This document shows positions 9,593 through 18,378 of a DNA stretch of 64,000 nt, one piece after another. Source of the stretch: Panacibacter microcysteis (lineage in GTDB: Bacteria; Bacteroidota; Bacteroidia; Chitinophagales; Chitinophagaceae); contig NZ_JADWYR010000001.1 of assembly GCF_015831355.1 (NCBI RefSeq), forward strand, positions 2,728,001 through 2,792,000, written 5' to 3'. The position numbers were made by a program, and so were the translations under genes. Each line of letters starts with the position of its first letter. Within the stretch, counting starts at the first letter, position 1. The notes below the pieces were generated by a model, which did not search any database, was not told the origin of the DNA, and worked only from the letters and a program-made list of their open reading frames with translations.

Positions 9593-9632
9593 TGGGACAA
9601 ACAGAAAATGACTGAGTTGTCCCATTTTTTTT
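9593..9632 (+). terminator. Terminator of tRNA-Arg
   Basis: TGGGACAA (9593-9600) and TTGTCCCA (9617-9624) form an 8-bp stem with a 16-base loop, followed by eight T. The remaining 295 bases up to the AbiEi gene are AT-rich and hold only the promoter element listed next. Confidence 0.8.
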
Positions 9633-9875
9633 GCCCTGAAAAGTCTTACCAACCATCAACATAATTCTGCACGCTTCGTTGACTCTTGTGGTTAAATATC
9701 AAAGCCCGTCAAAAAGTCGATTTTTCGGGGAACATTTGAACCAATTATCTTTTTTTGTTGGGTACAGTTCGTTTATATATATGATATACCGTTGCGATGT
9801 ATTGGAAACAATCATATCCGGCAAAATTTGAATGTGGTTTAGAAATTTGGTTCAAATCAAAACTTTATGTAAGTT

Positions 9876-9883
9876 TATATTTG
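9876..9883 (+). promoter_or_regulatory. -7 promoter element of the AbiE operon
   Basis: TATATTTG, matching TAnnTTTG and followed by GCAAA, lies 45 bases before the AbiEi start. No well-spaced -33 TTTG is visible (the nearest is 26 bases upstream). Confidence 0.45.
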
Positions 9884-9927
9884 CAAAACGGGATGAAAAG
9901 TAACCCTTTTATCAAACAAGGACTTAA

Positions 9928-10734
9928 ATGATTGGACAATACAGATATTTAGAGGACTTTATCAAAGAATTACGTTCCAATGGAAAATATGCATTTTCAT
10001 TACGAGAAGTACGAGGCCGTTTTGAGCAATCGGATGAAGCGATAAAGAAAGCGTTGCAGCGACTAAAAAAGAAGAATGAAATTGCTTTAATAAGGAACGG
10101 GTTTTATGTAATTGTTACTCCCGAATACAGCAGTAAAGGAACACTTCCACCATCGCTTTTTGTCGCAGATTTGATGAAGTTTTTGGAGAGAGATTATTAC
10201 GTAGGGTTGTTAAATGCAGCTACTTATTATGGAGCTGCACACCAGCAACCACAATCTTTTTCAGTGATCACAATGAAGCCAGGTTTGCGTAGTATTCATA
10301 ACGACAACCTGAAAATGAACTTTTATATAAAGAAGGAATGGGACAAAGGTGATATAGTTCAAAAAAAGGTTGATACAGGATATATAAACGTATCATCGCC
10401 GGAATTAACTGCGCTGGACTTAGTATATTATTTTGATCAGGCGGGTGGTTTCAGCAGAGTAGCGACTGTGCTGGAAGAGCTTTGTGAAAGCATTGATCCC
10501 GATAAAATGCTTGACCTTGCGAAACGGTATTCTCCTATAACAGCGGTTCAACGTTTGGGCTTTCTGCTTGACGAGATTTTAAGTATGCCGGATTTAAGCG
10601 AGCCTATAAAAGGCTATTTAAAAACAGTGAACTATTTCCCTGTATTATTAAGACCGCAAAAAGAAAAGCCTGAGATGATTACCGGTAATGATTGGAAAGT
10701 TGTTCAAAATATAGAAATAGAAACCGATTTATGA
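9928..10734 (+). CDS. AbiEi-family antitoxin (type IV toxin-antitoxin)
   Basis: A 268-residue protein of the AbiEi antitoxin family. The N-terminal ~70 residues form a winged helix (SLREVRGRFEQSDEAIKKALQRL), the DNA-binding part that in known AbiE systems represses the operon. The rest is the antitoxin domain, with the family-like stretches YYVGLLNAATYYGAAHQQPQ and VSSPELTALDLVYY. The stop codon overlaps the toxin start as ATGA, so the two are translationally coupled. In characterised AbiE systems the antitoxin counteracts the nucleotidyltransferase without binding it. The gene is more AT-rich than its neighbours and lies right after a tRNA, both suggesting acquisition by transfer. Confidence 0.9.
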   Translation: MIGQYRYLEDFIKELRSNGKYAFSLREVRGRFEQSDEAIKKALQRLKKKNEIALIRNGFYVIVTPEYSSKGTLPPSLFVADLMKFLERDYYVGLLNAATYYGAAHQQPQSFSVITMKPGLRSIHNDNLKMNFYIKKEWDKGDIVQKKVDTGYINVSSPELTALDLVYYFDQAGGFSRVATVLEELCESIDPDKMLDLAKRYSPITAVQRLGFLLDEILSMPDLSEPIKGYLKTVNYFPVLLRPQKEKPEMITGNDWKVVQNIEIETDL

Positions 10735-11513
10735 TTCCTCAGGCATACATAACCGCGTGGCGTAAAAAGGCTCCCTGGCAGGAAGATTTCCAGGTTGAAC
10801 AGGATCTGGTAATTGAGCGTGCCTTGATGGCAATATACAGTAATGAATATTTAAAAGAGCGATTGGCATTCAGAGGGGGAACGGCATTACATAAATTGTA
10901 TCTCTCGCCTGCCGCAAGGTATTCTGAAGATATAGATTTAGTGCAAATCACAGCAGAGCCATTTGGGTCAATTATGGATAAGTTACGAGAGACTTTATCC
11001 TTTTTGGGCGATAAGCCAATACGTAAGCAGAAACAGCATAACATTACATTGGTATACCGCTTTGATTCAGAGGGTGGAATTCCGTTGAGATTAAAAGTGG
11101 AAGTGAATTGTCGGGAACACCATACAATTTTTGGCATTCAGGATGTAAAACATACTATGCAGTCTGAATGGTTTACAGGTGAAGTTTTGATACCGTCATA
11201 CCAGTTACCGGAATTATTGGGTACTAAAATGCGTGCGCTTTATCAGCGCCGAAAAGGGAGAGATTTATTTGATATGTGGTTTGCATTGATTCAAGGCAAG
11301 GTTGATCCACGTGCTGTTATTGAAGCATGGAACTTTTATATGAAAGAAGAACATAATGGTGTAACACAGAAAGAGTTTCTAGAAAATATGGAAAAGAAAA
11401 TTGAAGATGCAGATTTCACAGGCGATATGAATGGATTGCTTAGAAGTGATATTCAATACAATATAAGTGAAGCATACAAATTTGTAAGAACAAATCTTTT
11501 GGAAAAGATTTAA
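10731..11513 (+). CDS. AbiEii nucleotidyltransferase toxin
   Basis: A 260-residue toxin of the AbiEii/AbiGii nucleotidyltransferase family. FRGGTALHKLY near residues 46-56 and RYSEDIDLV near 64-72 are the nucleotide-binding and metal-binding motifs (GG-T and D-x-D) of the polymerase-beta-like fold. Known relatives add nucleotides to tRNA 3' ends and stop growth, giving abortive phage defence. The start at 10731 is chosen because its ATG overlaps the antitoxin stop as ATGA; the frame is open further up but that would overlap the antitoxin by 43 bases. AT-rich like its partner. No integrase or repeat of the tRNA 3' end is visible downstream. Confidence 0.92.
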   Translation: MIPQAYITAWRKKAPWQEDFQVEQDLVIERALMAIYSNEYLKERLAFRGGTALHKLYLSPAARYSEDIDLVQITAEPFGSIMDKLRETLSFLGDKPIRKQKQHNITLVYRFDSEGGIPLRLKVEVNCREHHTIFGIQDVKHTMQSEWFTGEVLIPSYQLPELLGTKMRALYQRRKGRDLFDMWFALIQGKVDPRAVIEAWNFYMKEEHNGVTQKEFLENMEKKIEDADFTGDMNGLLRSDIQYNISEAYKFVRTNLLEKI

Positions 11514-11690
11514 AATCAAATAACTATAAGCAAAATACAATTTATCCAGTGGGGCACTCCAGATAGAGGGAATCTGAGCTATGTAGTATTAAACCTGAAT
11601 CAGCATAACATAACTCATCTAACAATATTAACTCCGGCGAAAGTTGTTACAATTATCAACCTGCTCAAACCGCATCGTTGCTGCTATGAA

Positions 11691-11755
11691 ATGTACAGTA
11701 CAAGTGAGTGACACAACAGGTGATGCCACGAAGTACTGCAGCCCGCCACCAAATT
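11691..11755 (+). repeat. Dispersed intergenic repeat, copy 4 (GTGACAC type)
   Basis: TACAAGTGAGTGACACAACA followed by GGTGATGCCAC and a degraded right end (GCCCGCCACCAAATTATT). It lies in the 346-base gap 11514-11859 after the AbiE operon. The first 195 bases of that gap are an open frame continuing past the toxin stop; nothing else is visible. Confidence 0.8.
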
Positions 11756-11859
11756 ATTATTGCCTGCTTTTACGGATATACATTTTTTAAATATTCCGCC
11801 ATTCAACTTCGGGCTAAACCTTTACTGTTTCGGCTTGTTTAAGTTGGTAAAGCATAGTT

Positions 11860-13278
11860 TTGAAAATACTCCTCACAGGTGCTACGGGTTATATAGCGCA
11901 GCGGTTGTTGCCCGAACTTTTGGCTGATGGTCATTTTGTGTATTGCTGTGTGCGTGATAAGGCGCGGTTCGATCTGCATCGTTTCAATAATCCGAATGTA
12001 GCTGTTGTGGAAGTTGATCTGCTGAAGGAGGAAACACTTCAGCATATTCCTGCAGACATAGAGGTGGCTTACTACCTTGTGCATTCCATGTCTGGCAGCA
12101 CAGATTTTTCTAACCAGGAAGCACAATCGGCGCAGCATTTTAAAGCACGTATGAATACTATACAGGTGCGGCAGGTAATTTACCTTACGGGCATTGTAAA
12201 TGAAAAAAGTCTTTCTAAACATCTTGCATCAAGACTGGAGGTAGAGAAAATCCTTGCATCGGGAGATTATGCGCATACCATTTTAAGGGCAGGCATCATT
12301 GTAGGTTCGGGCAGTGCTTCTTTCGAGATCATACGCGACCTGGTAGAGAAATTGCCTGTCATGATTACGCCACGCTGGCTAAATACCAAAACGCAACCCA
12401 TTGCCATACGCGATGTTGTTGCATACCTCAAAGGCGTTATCGGTCTTGAAGAAGCATACAATAAAGGCTTCGATATCAGCAGTGGCGAAACGATGACGTA
12501 TAAAGAAATGTTGCTGCAGTTTGCAGAAGCACGTAAACTGAAACGCAAAATTTTTGTACTGCCGGTACTTACGCCAAAGCTGTCATCTTACTGGTTATAT
12601 TTCGTTACATCTACCAGTTATACGCTGGCAAAAAACCTGGTAGATAGTATGAAGGTTGAAGTGATCGGCAAGCCGAATACGTTGGCGCAAACGATTGGTA
12701 TTACGCCCACACCTTATAAAAAAGCGATTGAACTGGCATTTATGAAGATCGAGAATGACCAGGTTTTGTCAAGCTGGAAAGATGCGCAAAGCAGCGAGCT
12801 GTTATACAAGGGGCTCACCACACATTTAACAGTGCCCAAAGAGGGTACGCTGAGCGATAAGCGCAAACAGAAAGTGGCAGATATAAACCGCACGCTGGAA
12901 AAACTTTGGCGCATTGGCGGCAATACAGGCTGGTACTACGGCGAATGGTTATGGGAGTTTCGCGGGTTCCTGGATAAGCTTTTTGGCGGTGTGGGCTTGC
13001 GCAGGGGCAGGCGCAGCCCCACGCAGATATACCCCGGAGATTCACTCGATTTCTGGCGTGTAATGATCGCCAGCAAGGCAGACAAGCGGCTGTTGCTGTA
13101 TGCAGAAATGAAATTGCCCGGTGAGGCCTGGCTGGAATTCTGTATTAACAAAGATGGAGAGCTGGTGCAAACGGCAACCTTCAGACCACTGGGTTTAAAA
13201 GGCCGGTTGTACTGGTATAGCGTGTTGCCATTTCATGGGTTTATTTTTAAAGGCATGCTGAATGCATTGTGCAAATAA
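11860..13278 (+). CDS. NAD(P)-binding SDR-like protein with DUF2867 domain
   Basis: A 472-residue cytoplasmic protein. The N-terminal Rossmann fold starts with LLTGATGYIAQRLLPELL (a GxxGxxG dinucleotide site) and is of the atypical/extended SDR type. The C-terminal ~150 residues resemble DUF2867 (LWRIGGNTGWYYGEWLWEFRG ... PGDSLDFWRV ... LPGEAWLEF). Such fusions are common in Bacteroidota. The reaction is unknown; the fold implies an NAD(P)-dependent redox or epimerase step. Translation appears to start at a TTG (11860), placed directly before the Rossmann strand with no ATG nearby. It ends at a terminator shared with aspartate kinase. Confidence 0.85.
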   Translation: MKILLTGATGYIAQRLLPELLADGHFVYCCVRDKARFDLHRFNNPNVAVVEVDLLKEETLQHIPADIEVAYYLVHSMSGSTDFSNQEAQSAQHFKARMNTIQVRQVIYLTGIVNEKSLSKHLASRLEVEKILASGDYAHTILRAGIIVGSGSASFEIIRDLVEKLPVMITPRWLNTKTQPIAIRDVVAYLKGVIGLEEAYNKGFDISSGETMTYKEMLLQFAEARKLKRKIFVLPVLTPKLSSYWLYFVTSTSYTLAKNLVDSMKVEVIGKPNTLAQTIGITPTPYKKAIELAFMKIENDQVLSSWKDAQSSELLYKGLTTHLTVPKEGTLSDKRKQKVADINRTLEKLWRIGGNTGWYYGEWLWEFRGFLDKLFGGVGLRRGRRSPTQIYPGDSLDFWRVMIASKADKRLLLYAEMKLPGEAWLEFCINKDGELVQTATFRPLGLKGRLYWYSVLPFHGFIFKGMLNALCK

Positions 13279-13296
13279 TAAGAACGCCACGTAAAC

Positions 13297-13328
13297 AAAA
13301 CAGCGCCGGCATTTGCCGGCGCTGTTTC
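13297..13328. terminator. Bidirectional hairpin terminator
   Basis: AAACAGCGCCGGCA-TT-TGCCGGCGCTGTTT is a perfect 14-bp inverted repeat between the convergent genes ending at 13278 and 13347. Confidence 0.85.
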
Positions 13329-13346
13329 TATAAAGCAGTTGCGTAA

Positions 13347-14666
13347 CTACAACCCGAACACACCTTTATTGATCAGTTGCAACGTTTGCTTTTTATACTG
13401 TGCAGGCACCAGTAATGAAACGTTGTTGTTACTGCCACCGTAGCTTACCATGCGCAGCGGTATTGTGCTGATGGCCTCAAACACTTTGGTCATCACATCC
13501 GGCGTTTGTGCAATATCATTACCAACAACAGAAACGATTGTCTGGTCTTTATCTACTTCTACCGTGCCAAATGGTTCCAGTTCTTTTACAATGGCGTCAA
13601 GGTTGGCGTCGCTGTCGATTGTTACACTTACGGCTACCTCAGAGGTGGTGATCATATCAATCGAAGTGCGGTATTTTTCAAACACTTCAAATATTTTACG
13701 CAAAAAGCCATACGCCAGCAGCATGCGGCTGCTCTTGATCTTGATGGCAATGATGCCATCTTTTGCAGCTACAGCTTTTGCACCGGCCTTGTTGGCATCT
13801 TCCTGTATGGTGGTGCCTTTGGCTTCCGGCTGCATGGTGTTTAACAGTTTTACGGGCACATTGTAATGCTGTGCCGGCCATATGCAGGCAGGGTGTAAAA
13901 TTTTTGCACCAAAGTATGCAAGCTCTGCAGCCTCATCAAAACTTAAAGTTTCTACAGGCAATGTCTTATCTACAATACGCGGATCATTGTTGTGCATGCC
14001 ATCAATGTCTGTCCATATCTCGCAAACACTGGCATTAATTGCTGCAGCAATAAGAGAAGCTGTATAGTCGCTGCCGCCACGTTTTAAATTGTCCACCTCA
14101 CCCCTTGCATTGCGACAAATATAACCCTGCGTTATAAACAGTTTTTTGTGGCTGTTCTGCTGCACCAACTGGCTCAGCTTTACTTTAATGCTGCCCACCT
14201 GTGGTTCTTCATTGGCATCTATGCTCATAAATTCCAGTGCCGGCAGCAACAGGTGATCAATGTTGTTTTCTTCCAGGTAAACACAGAAAAGCTTTGTGCT
14301 CATCAGTTCACCCTGCGCAAGAATGTCTTTATTCAAAGCATCACTGAAAGAGATCTTCAGAATAATATTGAGGAATTCAAAATGCTCCGTAACGATGGCA
14401 TTTGCCCTGGCTTGTGCATCTGCTGTTTGTACAAGTGTTTGTACAAAGTTCCTGTAATGCGCTTCCAGCTCATCAATCTTTCGTTTGGCTGCATCCCTGT
14501 CGCTGTGTGCAAGACTATCACTGATAGATACCAGCGCATTCGTTGTACCGCTTAAAGCGCTCAGCACAACGATCTTTGGTTCATCGTCCCTGGTTATCAG
14601 TTGTGCTACCTGGTGCATACGTTCCGGCTTTCCAACACTGGTGCCGCCAAACTTCATAATTTTCAT
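13347..14666 (-). CDS. lysC: Aspartate kinase
   Basis: A 439-residue monofunctional aspartate kinase, which phosphorylates aspartate to open the pathway to lysine, threonine, methionine and diaminopimelate. The N-terminal signature KFGGTSVG (residues 5-12) binds ATP and aspartate. KRGGSDYTASLIAAA and IWTDIDGMHNNDPRIV are the other catalytic-domain motifs. Two ACT regulatory domains fill about residues 300-439 (GIIAIKIKSSRML ... VSVVGNDIAQTPDV), as in allosterically controlled enzymes. There is no fused homoserine dehydrogenase. The gene is single, with no other amino-acid biosynthesis genes around it. The symbol is given by function; which isozyme it is cannot be told. Confidence 0.92.
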   Translation of the reverse strand: MKIMKFGGTSVGKPERMHQVAQLITRDDEPKIVVLSALSGTTNALVSISDSLAHSDRDAAKRKIDELEAHYRNFVQTLVQTADAQARANAIVTEHFEFLNIILKISFSDALNKDILAQGELMSTKLFCVYLEENNIDHLLLPALEFMSIDANEEPQVGSIKVKLSQLVQQNSHKKLFITQGYICRNARGEVDNLKRGGSDYTASLIAAAINASVCEIWTDIDGMHNNDPRIVDKTLPVETLSFDEAAELAYFGAKILHPACIWPAQHYNVPVKLLNTMQPEAKGTTIQEDANKAGAKAVAAKDGIIAIKIKSSRMLLAYGFLRKIFEVFEKYRTSIDMITTSEVAVSVTIDSDANLDAIVKELEPFGTVEVDKDQTIVSVVGNDIAQTPDVMTKVFEAISTIPLRMVSYGGSNNNVSLLVPAQYKKQTLQLINKGVFGL

Positions 14667-14756
14667 GAGAAATTCCCCCGCCCCGATTTTTTTTTAAAGT
14701 ATAATTTTTAGCGGCAGCAAAAGTAGCCCGTATCAAAGAAATTTGCATAAGAATTT

Positions 14757-14857
14757 TATGTAGCCGGCTGCAGCAACGCTAATGATCGTTTGTTGCGTCG
14801 CACACTTGTACTGTTGAACCATTATTCGCCAAACGCGAAGACTGTAGCGAAGTATTG
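14757..14857 (-). repeat. Dispersed intergenic repeat, copy 5 (GCGACGC type, long form)
   Basis: TAGCCGGCTGCAGCA, then GTTGCGTCGCACACTTGTAC, then an extra arm with CGCGAAGACTGTAGCGAAG. It occupies the middle of the 342-base divergent gap 14667-15008, in which I see no other element. Confidence 0.8.
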
Positions 14858-15008
14858 ATGCTGTCATAAGATACGCTAACGTCTTTTTTAGGCACGGCAC
14901 CACACAGAACAAAAGCATTAATTATCAATTAATCAAAACCCGTATTCGTGGCGGCTTAGCAAAAATGCCGTACTTTTATTTTTTAGTGAATTAAACCACT
15001 GCTTATTT

Positions 15009-15449
15009 ATGATCGCGTTTCTCATTTTCAAGTTGCTTATTTATATTTTTCTTATCTGTTTATTGTTCTACTTCTTTGTTTTTACTACCGTCAGAAAACT
15101 TGCACGCCGCAGAAAAATAAGAACACAGGGTGAAAAAGCACTCGCTTCAGTGGTGGATTATAAAATTGCCAAAGATTCAGACAGGGTTCGATCTTATTTC
15201 CCGGTATTACAGTTCAGAACAAAAGACGATGCGGTTGTAACTGTGCAAAGCCAGAAATCTAGAACAGAAAAATATCCCGAAGGGCATATGGTTACATTGT
15301 ACTACATGCGCAGCGATCCTTCCAAATTCTACATATCAGGCCTGGTTCCTTTCATTAAAATTGCGGGTATAATGCTCGGCGGTTGTGGTGTCATTGTTCT
15401 ATCAATCGAAATTTTCAGAACCATAAGGCAGATTATCGCCAATTTCTAG
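15009..15449 (+). CDS. DUF3592-like membrane protein
   Basis: A 146-residue membrane protein with one strong N-terminal hydrophobic segment (residues 2-30), a soluble middle of about 70 residues, and a second segment near 115-135. The middle resembles DUF3592 (ALASVVDYKIAKDSD ... YFPVLQFRTKDD ... YPEGHMVTLYYMRSDPSKF). Such proteins are widespread in bacteria and have no assigned role. The gene stands alone, upstream of the gamma-glutamyltransferase-like gene in the same direction with a gap of 195 bases. Confidence 0.7.
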   Translation: MIAFLIFKLLIYIFLICLLFYFFVFTTVRKLARRRKIRTQGEKALASVVDYKIAKDSDRVRSYFPVLQFRTKDDAVVTVQSQKSRTEKYPEGHMVTLYYMRSDPSKFYISGLVPFIKIAGIMLGGCGVIVLSIEIFRTIRQIIANF

Positions 15450-15644
15450 CACTCCATATTGCATTAACTGCAGGCGCTATTTCAAAAGCCAGCATCTTTA
15501 AAAGGCGAAAAAGCGCAGCGTTATTTACGTTGTTTGCTTATACTGTTTTACCTTTTATGCCTTTGTAAATAACCGCGTATATTCCCGCTCGTCCGGCTTT
15601 CTTTCTACGTAACTGCGCTATCTTTAAAGCTCAAACGGTAGCGC

Positions 15645-17564
15645 ATGAAACACCTGTTAATCTTTCTTATTACATGTAGTATAATGCTGGGTGCAAATGC
15701 ACAGCAAACCCAAAAACCGCCGCTGCACGGTAAACACTGGATGGCTATTACAGGTAAACCACTGGCAGCAGAAGCCGGCGCCATGATCTTTAATAAAGGC
15801 GGTAATGCTGTAGATGCCGCATGCGCCATGCTGGCTGCTACCTGCACCATGTGGGATGTACTCAGCTGGGGCGGAGAAACACAGGCACTCATCTATAACC
15901 CCACAACAAAAAAAGTTATTGCCATCAATGCACTGGGTGTTGCACCAACAGGCGCCACAACGGCTTTTTTTAAAAGCAAAGGCATGCAGTTTCCTCCCGA
16001 GTATGGCCCGCTTTCGGCTATTACACCAGGTACACCGGGCGGCATTTGTTATATGCTTGCCGAATACGGAACATTGAGTTTGAAAGAAGTGCTTGCGCCG
16101 GCTATGCAACTTGCAGAAGGCTATGCAATAGAGGCGCAGACGGCCAATGCTATAGAGCGCGGCAAAAAGATGATCAAACAGTGGCCTTACAGCAAATCAG
16201 TATTTCTGCCACACGAAGGTGCAGAGAGAGAAGCACCCGAAGCAGGCGAGATCTTTGTGCAAAAAGACCTGCTGGCCACGCTGCAAAAAATGGTTGATGC
16301 GGAACAGGAGGCTCTCAGGAAAAACAAATCGAGGAAAGAAGCCATTTATGCTGCATACGACAGGTTTTACAAAGGAGACATTGCTAAAGAATTTGTGCGT
16401 GGTGCACAGGAGCAGGGCGGCTTAATAACGATGGATGATCTTGCAAAATGGAAACCTGTTGAAGAAGAACCTTTGCACGTAAACTATAAAGGTATTGAAG
16501 TGTATAAGCTGCAACAGTGGACACAGGGCCCGTCTATGCTGCAGGCACTCAACATTCTCGAAAACTTCGATCTTAAAAGCATGGGTTACAATTCTGCGCG
16601 TTATATGAACACGTTGTACCAAAGTATGAGCCTTGCTTTTGCAGACAGGGATTTCTATTACGGCGATCCTTATTTTCCACCGGAGGAACCAATGAAAGGC
16701 TTACTGAGTAAAGCATATGCCAAACAAAGGGCTGCACTGGTTAACGATCAAATGAGCCGGCCCGATATAGGCCCCGGTGATCCTTACCCGTTTGAAGGTA
16801 AAACGAACCCTTATCTTGGCATTTTGAAAGAAAGAGGTTTCAATATCGCTCCGCCCGAACGTGCAACCCCCGGCGCCACGCCAAAGCATGACGCTACTTT
16901 CAACAACATATTCAACGGCACATTCGCAGCCAATACTGTTGACCCGGCATATACAGACCGCATGTGGCGTGGTACCACTTCTGTGGAAGCCGCAGATAAA
17001 GAAGGTTGGGTTGTTTCTATTACACCGAGTGGCGGATGGCTGCCCGCCTGCATTGCAGGCAATACAGGCATTGGCATGAGCCAGCGTTTGCAAAGCTTTG
17101 TGCTCGATAGTACGCTCGATCCCTTCAATGTAATTGCACCAGGCAAAAGGCCAAGGGTTACACTCACGCCGTCCCTTGCGCTGAAAGATGGCAAACCTTT
17201 TATGGCTTTTGCAGTGCAGGGTGGCGACACACAGGATCAAAACCTGCTGCAATGCTTTTTGAATGTAGTGGAATTTGGTATGACCATTCAGGAAGCTGTA
17301 GAAGCTGCAAACATCAACTCAGATCAGTTGTGGCTTTCACTCGGCGGCGAGCAGGTGGCAGACAGGCAGCCAAGGGCGGGCAGCATGCTCGTTAACAGCA
17401 ATACGCCCGACTATGTGCAAAGAGCACTGCGCAAAATGGGTTATAAATTATACTTCGACGATAGAACGAGCGGTCCAATCAACGCTATTTATTTTGACTG
17501 GAAGCACGGCAGTTTCTGGGGCGGCTCCAGCAACCACGGTGAAGATTACGGTATTGGCTGGTAA
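15645..17564 (+). CDS. Gamma-glutamyltransferase family protein
   Basis: A 639-residue secreted enzyme of the gamma-glutamyltranspeptidase/Ntn-hydrolase family. It has a clean signal peptide ending in GANAQQ. Family landmarks include NKGGNAVDAACAMLA near residue 47 and GGDTQDQNLLQCFLN near 527. The self-cleavage threonine that becomes the N-terminal nucleophile of the small subunit should be Thr444 in WRGTTSVEAAD. Well-studied GGTs read TTHxS at this place; here it is TTS, so the substrate may differ. Known members hydrolyse or transfer gamma-glutamyl groups of glutathione and related peptides in the periplasm; which compound is used here is open. Confidence 0.88.
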   Translation: MKHLLIFLITCSIMLGANAQQTQKPPLHGKHWMAITGKPLAAEAGAMIFNKGGNAVDAACAMLAATCTMWDVLSWGGETQALIYNPTTKKVIAINALGVAPTGATTAFFKSKGMQFPPEYGPLSAITPGTPGGICYMLAEYGTLSLKEVLAPAMQLAEGYAIEAQTANAIERGKKMIKQWPYSKSVFLPHEGAEREAPEAGEIFVQKDLLATLQKMVDAEQEALRKNKSRKEAIYAAYDRFYKGDIAKEFVRGAQEQGGLITMDDLAKWKPVEEEPLHVNYKGIEVYKLQQWTQGPSMLQALNILENFDLKSMGYNSARYMNTLYQSMSLAFADRDFYYGDPYFPPEEPMKGLLSKAYAKQRAALVNDQMSRPDIGPGDPYPFEGKTNPYLGILKERGFNIAPPERATPGATPKHDATFNNIFNGTFAANTVDPAYTDRMWRGTTSVEAADKEGWVVSITPSGGWLPACIAGNTGIGMSQRLQSFVLDSTLDPFNVIAPGKRPRVTLTPSLALKDGKPFMAFAVQGGDTQDQNLLQCFLNVVEFGMTIQEAVEAANINSDQLWLSLGGEQVADRQPRAGSMLVNSNTPDYVQRALRKMGYKLYFDDRTSGPINAIYFDWKHGSFWGGSSNHGEDYGIGW

Positions 17565-17621
17565 ACTTTTTACCCATAGCACTTTATCATCAGCACGCAA
17601 ATACTAACGTGGTAATGGTGT

Positions 17622-17705
17622 TAACCGGCAATGGTTTTTATGGCATCGCCTGTTGTGTCACTCACTTGTGCGTTCCGTTTTTATGGCGGCTGCTGCGTTT
17701 CAGTT
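17622..17705 (-). repeat. Dispersed intergenic repeat, copy 6 (GTGACAC type)
   Basis: ATGGCATCGCCTGTTGTGTCACTCACTTGTGCG followed by TTTTTATGGCGGCTGCTGCG, almost identical to copy 3 across about 60 bases. It lies between convergent genes. Confidence 0.8.
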
Positions 17706-17744
17706 TGCGAAGTTCTGAAACGTTATCAGCAACACAAAAAGCGC

Positions 17745-18104
17745 CTAATTGAAAAGCTGCATCATATCTTCTGCCAGTATATCCATAAAAAACCGGCCGC
17801 GCTCAAAATCTTCTTTGGTGGTAATATCTCCGTTGTAGTTTTTAACTTCAAAAGCAATCATGCATTGCTGCTGGTGGCTGTCTATTTTAGACAGGTAGAT
17901 TACATTCATTCTTTCTTTACCAAATATGTTGAAGTCAAGGCTTGTGAACAGTATCAGTTTTTGTTCTGTTTCATCTTCATAAGCCAGTTTATATTTTTCC
18001 GGCATGTGAAAGAGTATTTCTGTTACCTGTTCTTTAATGGCCGCCCAGGAGCAGTTAAACTGCTGAATAGAAAAGGGGTTCTGATAAACGTCGATCTGTT
18101 GCAT
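17745..18104 (-). CDS. Hypothetical protein, 119 aa
   Basis: A soluble protein of 119 residues without signal peptide or membrane segment. It is rich in aromatic and acidic residues and has alternating strand-like stretches (KLILFTSLDFNIF, MNVIYLSKID). I do not recognise the family. It is convergent with the gamma-glutamyltransferase-like gene and lies downstream of the ABC permease on the same strand, but a hairpin terminator separates those two, so it probably has its own promoter. Confidence 0.65.
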   Translation of the reverse strand: MQQIDVYQNPFSIQQFNCSWAAIKEQVTEILFHMPEKYKLAYEDETEQKLILFTSLDFNIFGKERMNVIYLSKIDSHQQQCMIAFEVKNYNGDITTKEDFERGRFFMDILAEDMMQLFN

Positions 18105-18170
18105 GATGGATATTGGTTTAAAAAACTATAACACATGTAACGCATAATTGTGCCGGATTATTGAGTACGT

Positions 18171-18203
18171 AAAAAAAGAACGGCAGCGCTCTACGCGCTG
18201 CCA
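18171..18203 (-). terminator. Terminator on the minus strand, after the ABC permease
   Basis: GGCAGCGC and GCGCTGCC form a strong stem; on the minus strand it is followed by TTCTTTTTTT, so it would stop transcripts from the permease gene ending at 18376. Confidence 0.7.
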
Positions 18204-18289
18204 TTAATATTACTAAAACAGTTATATATATTTGCCGGGCTTACAATTCACTTTTGTCAATAAAGTTGTTGCAATATCCTGCGTTATTA

Positions 18290-18378
18290 CACCCGGCGTT
18301 GCCCGGTATTTTTTCCAGAGTTGAAGTGTGCGACGCAACAGGCGATGCCACAAGGTACCAATGCCGGGTACACAACTA
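18290..18378 (+). repeat. Dispersed intergenic repeat, copy 7 (GCGACGC type)
   Basis: GTTGAAGTGTGCGACGCAAC, then AGGCGATGCCAC, then ATGCCGGGTACAC. The left end GCCCGGTATT and the right end AATGCCGGG pair with one G-T, so the whole unit can fold as one long stem-loop. The right end runs up to the last codons of the permease gene. Confidence 0.85.

Noticed and set aside
11514-11708. Open frame of about 65 codons continuing in frame after the AbiEii toxin stop.
   Set aside because: There is no plausible start, it ends inside a dispersed repeat, and no family resemblance is visible. A chance open stretch in AT-rich DNA is sufficient; the toxin already has a normal length.
13347-14666. A lysine riboswitch upstream of aspartate kinase.
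   Set aside because: The 5' gap shows only a dispersed repeat and a T-rich stretch; no lysine riboswitch core is recognisable.
17631-18131. A 166-codon plus-strand frame opposite the 119-aa hypothetical gene.
   Set aside because: Its first part is a translated dispersed repeat and the rest is very rich in Phe, Tyr and Cys. The minus-strand frame has a more protein-like composition.
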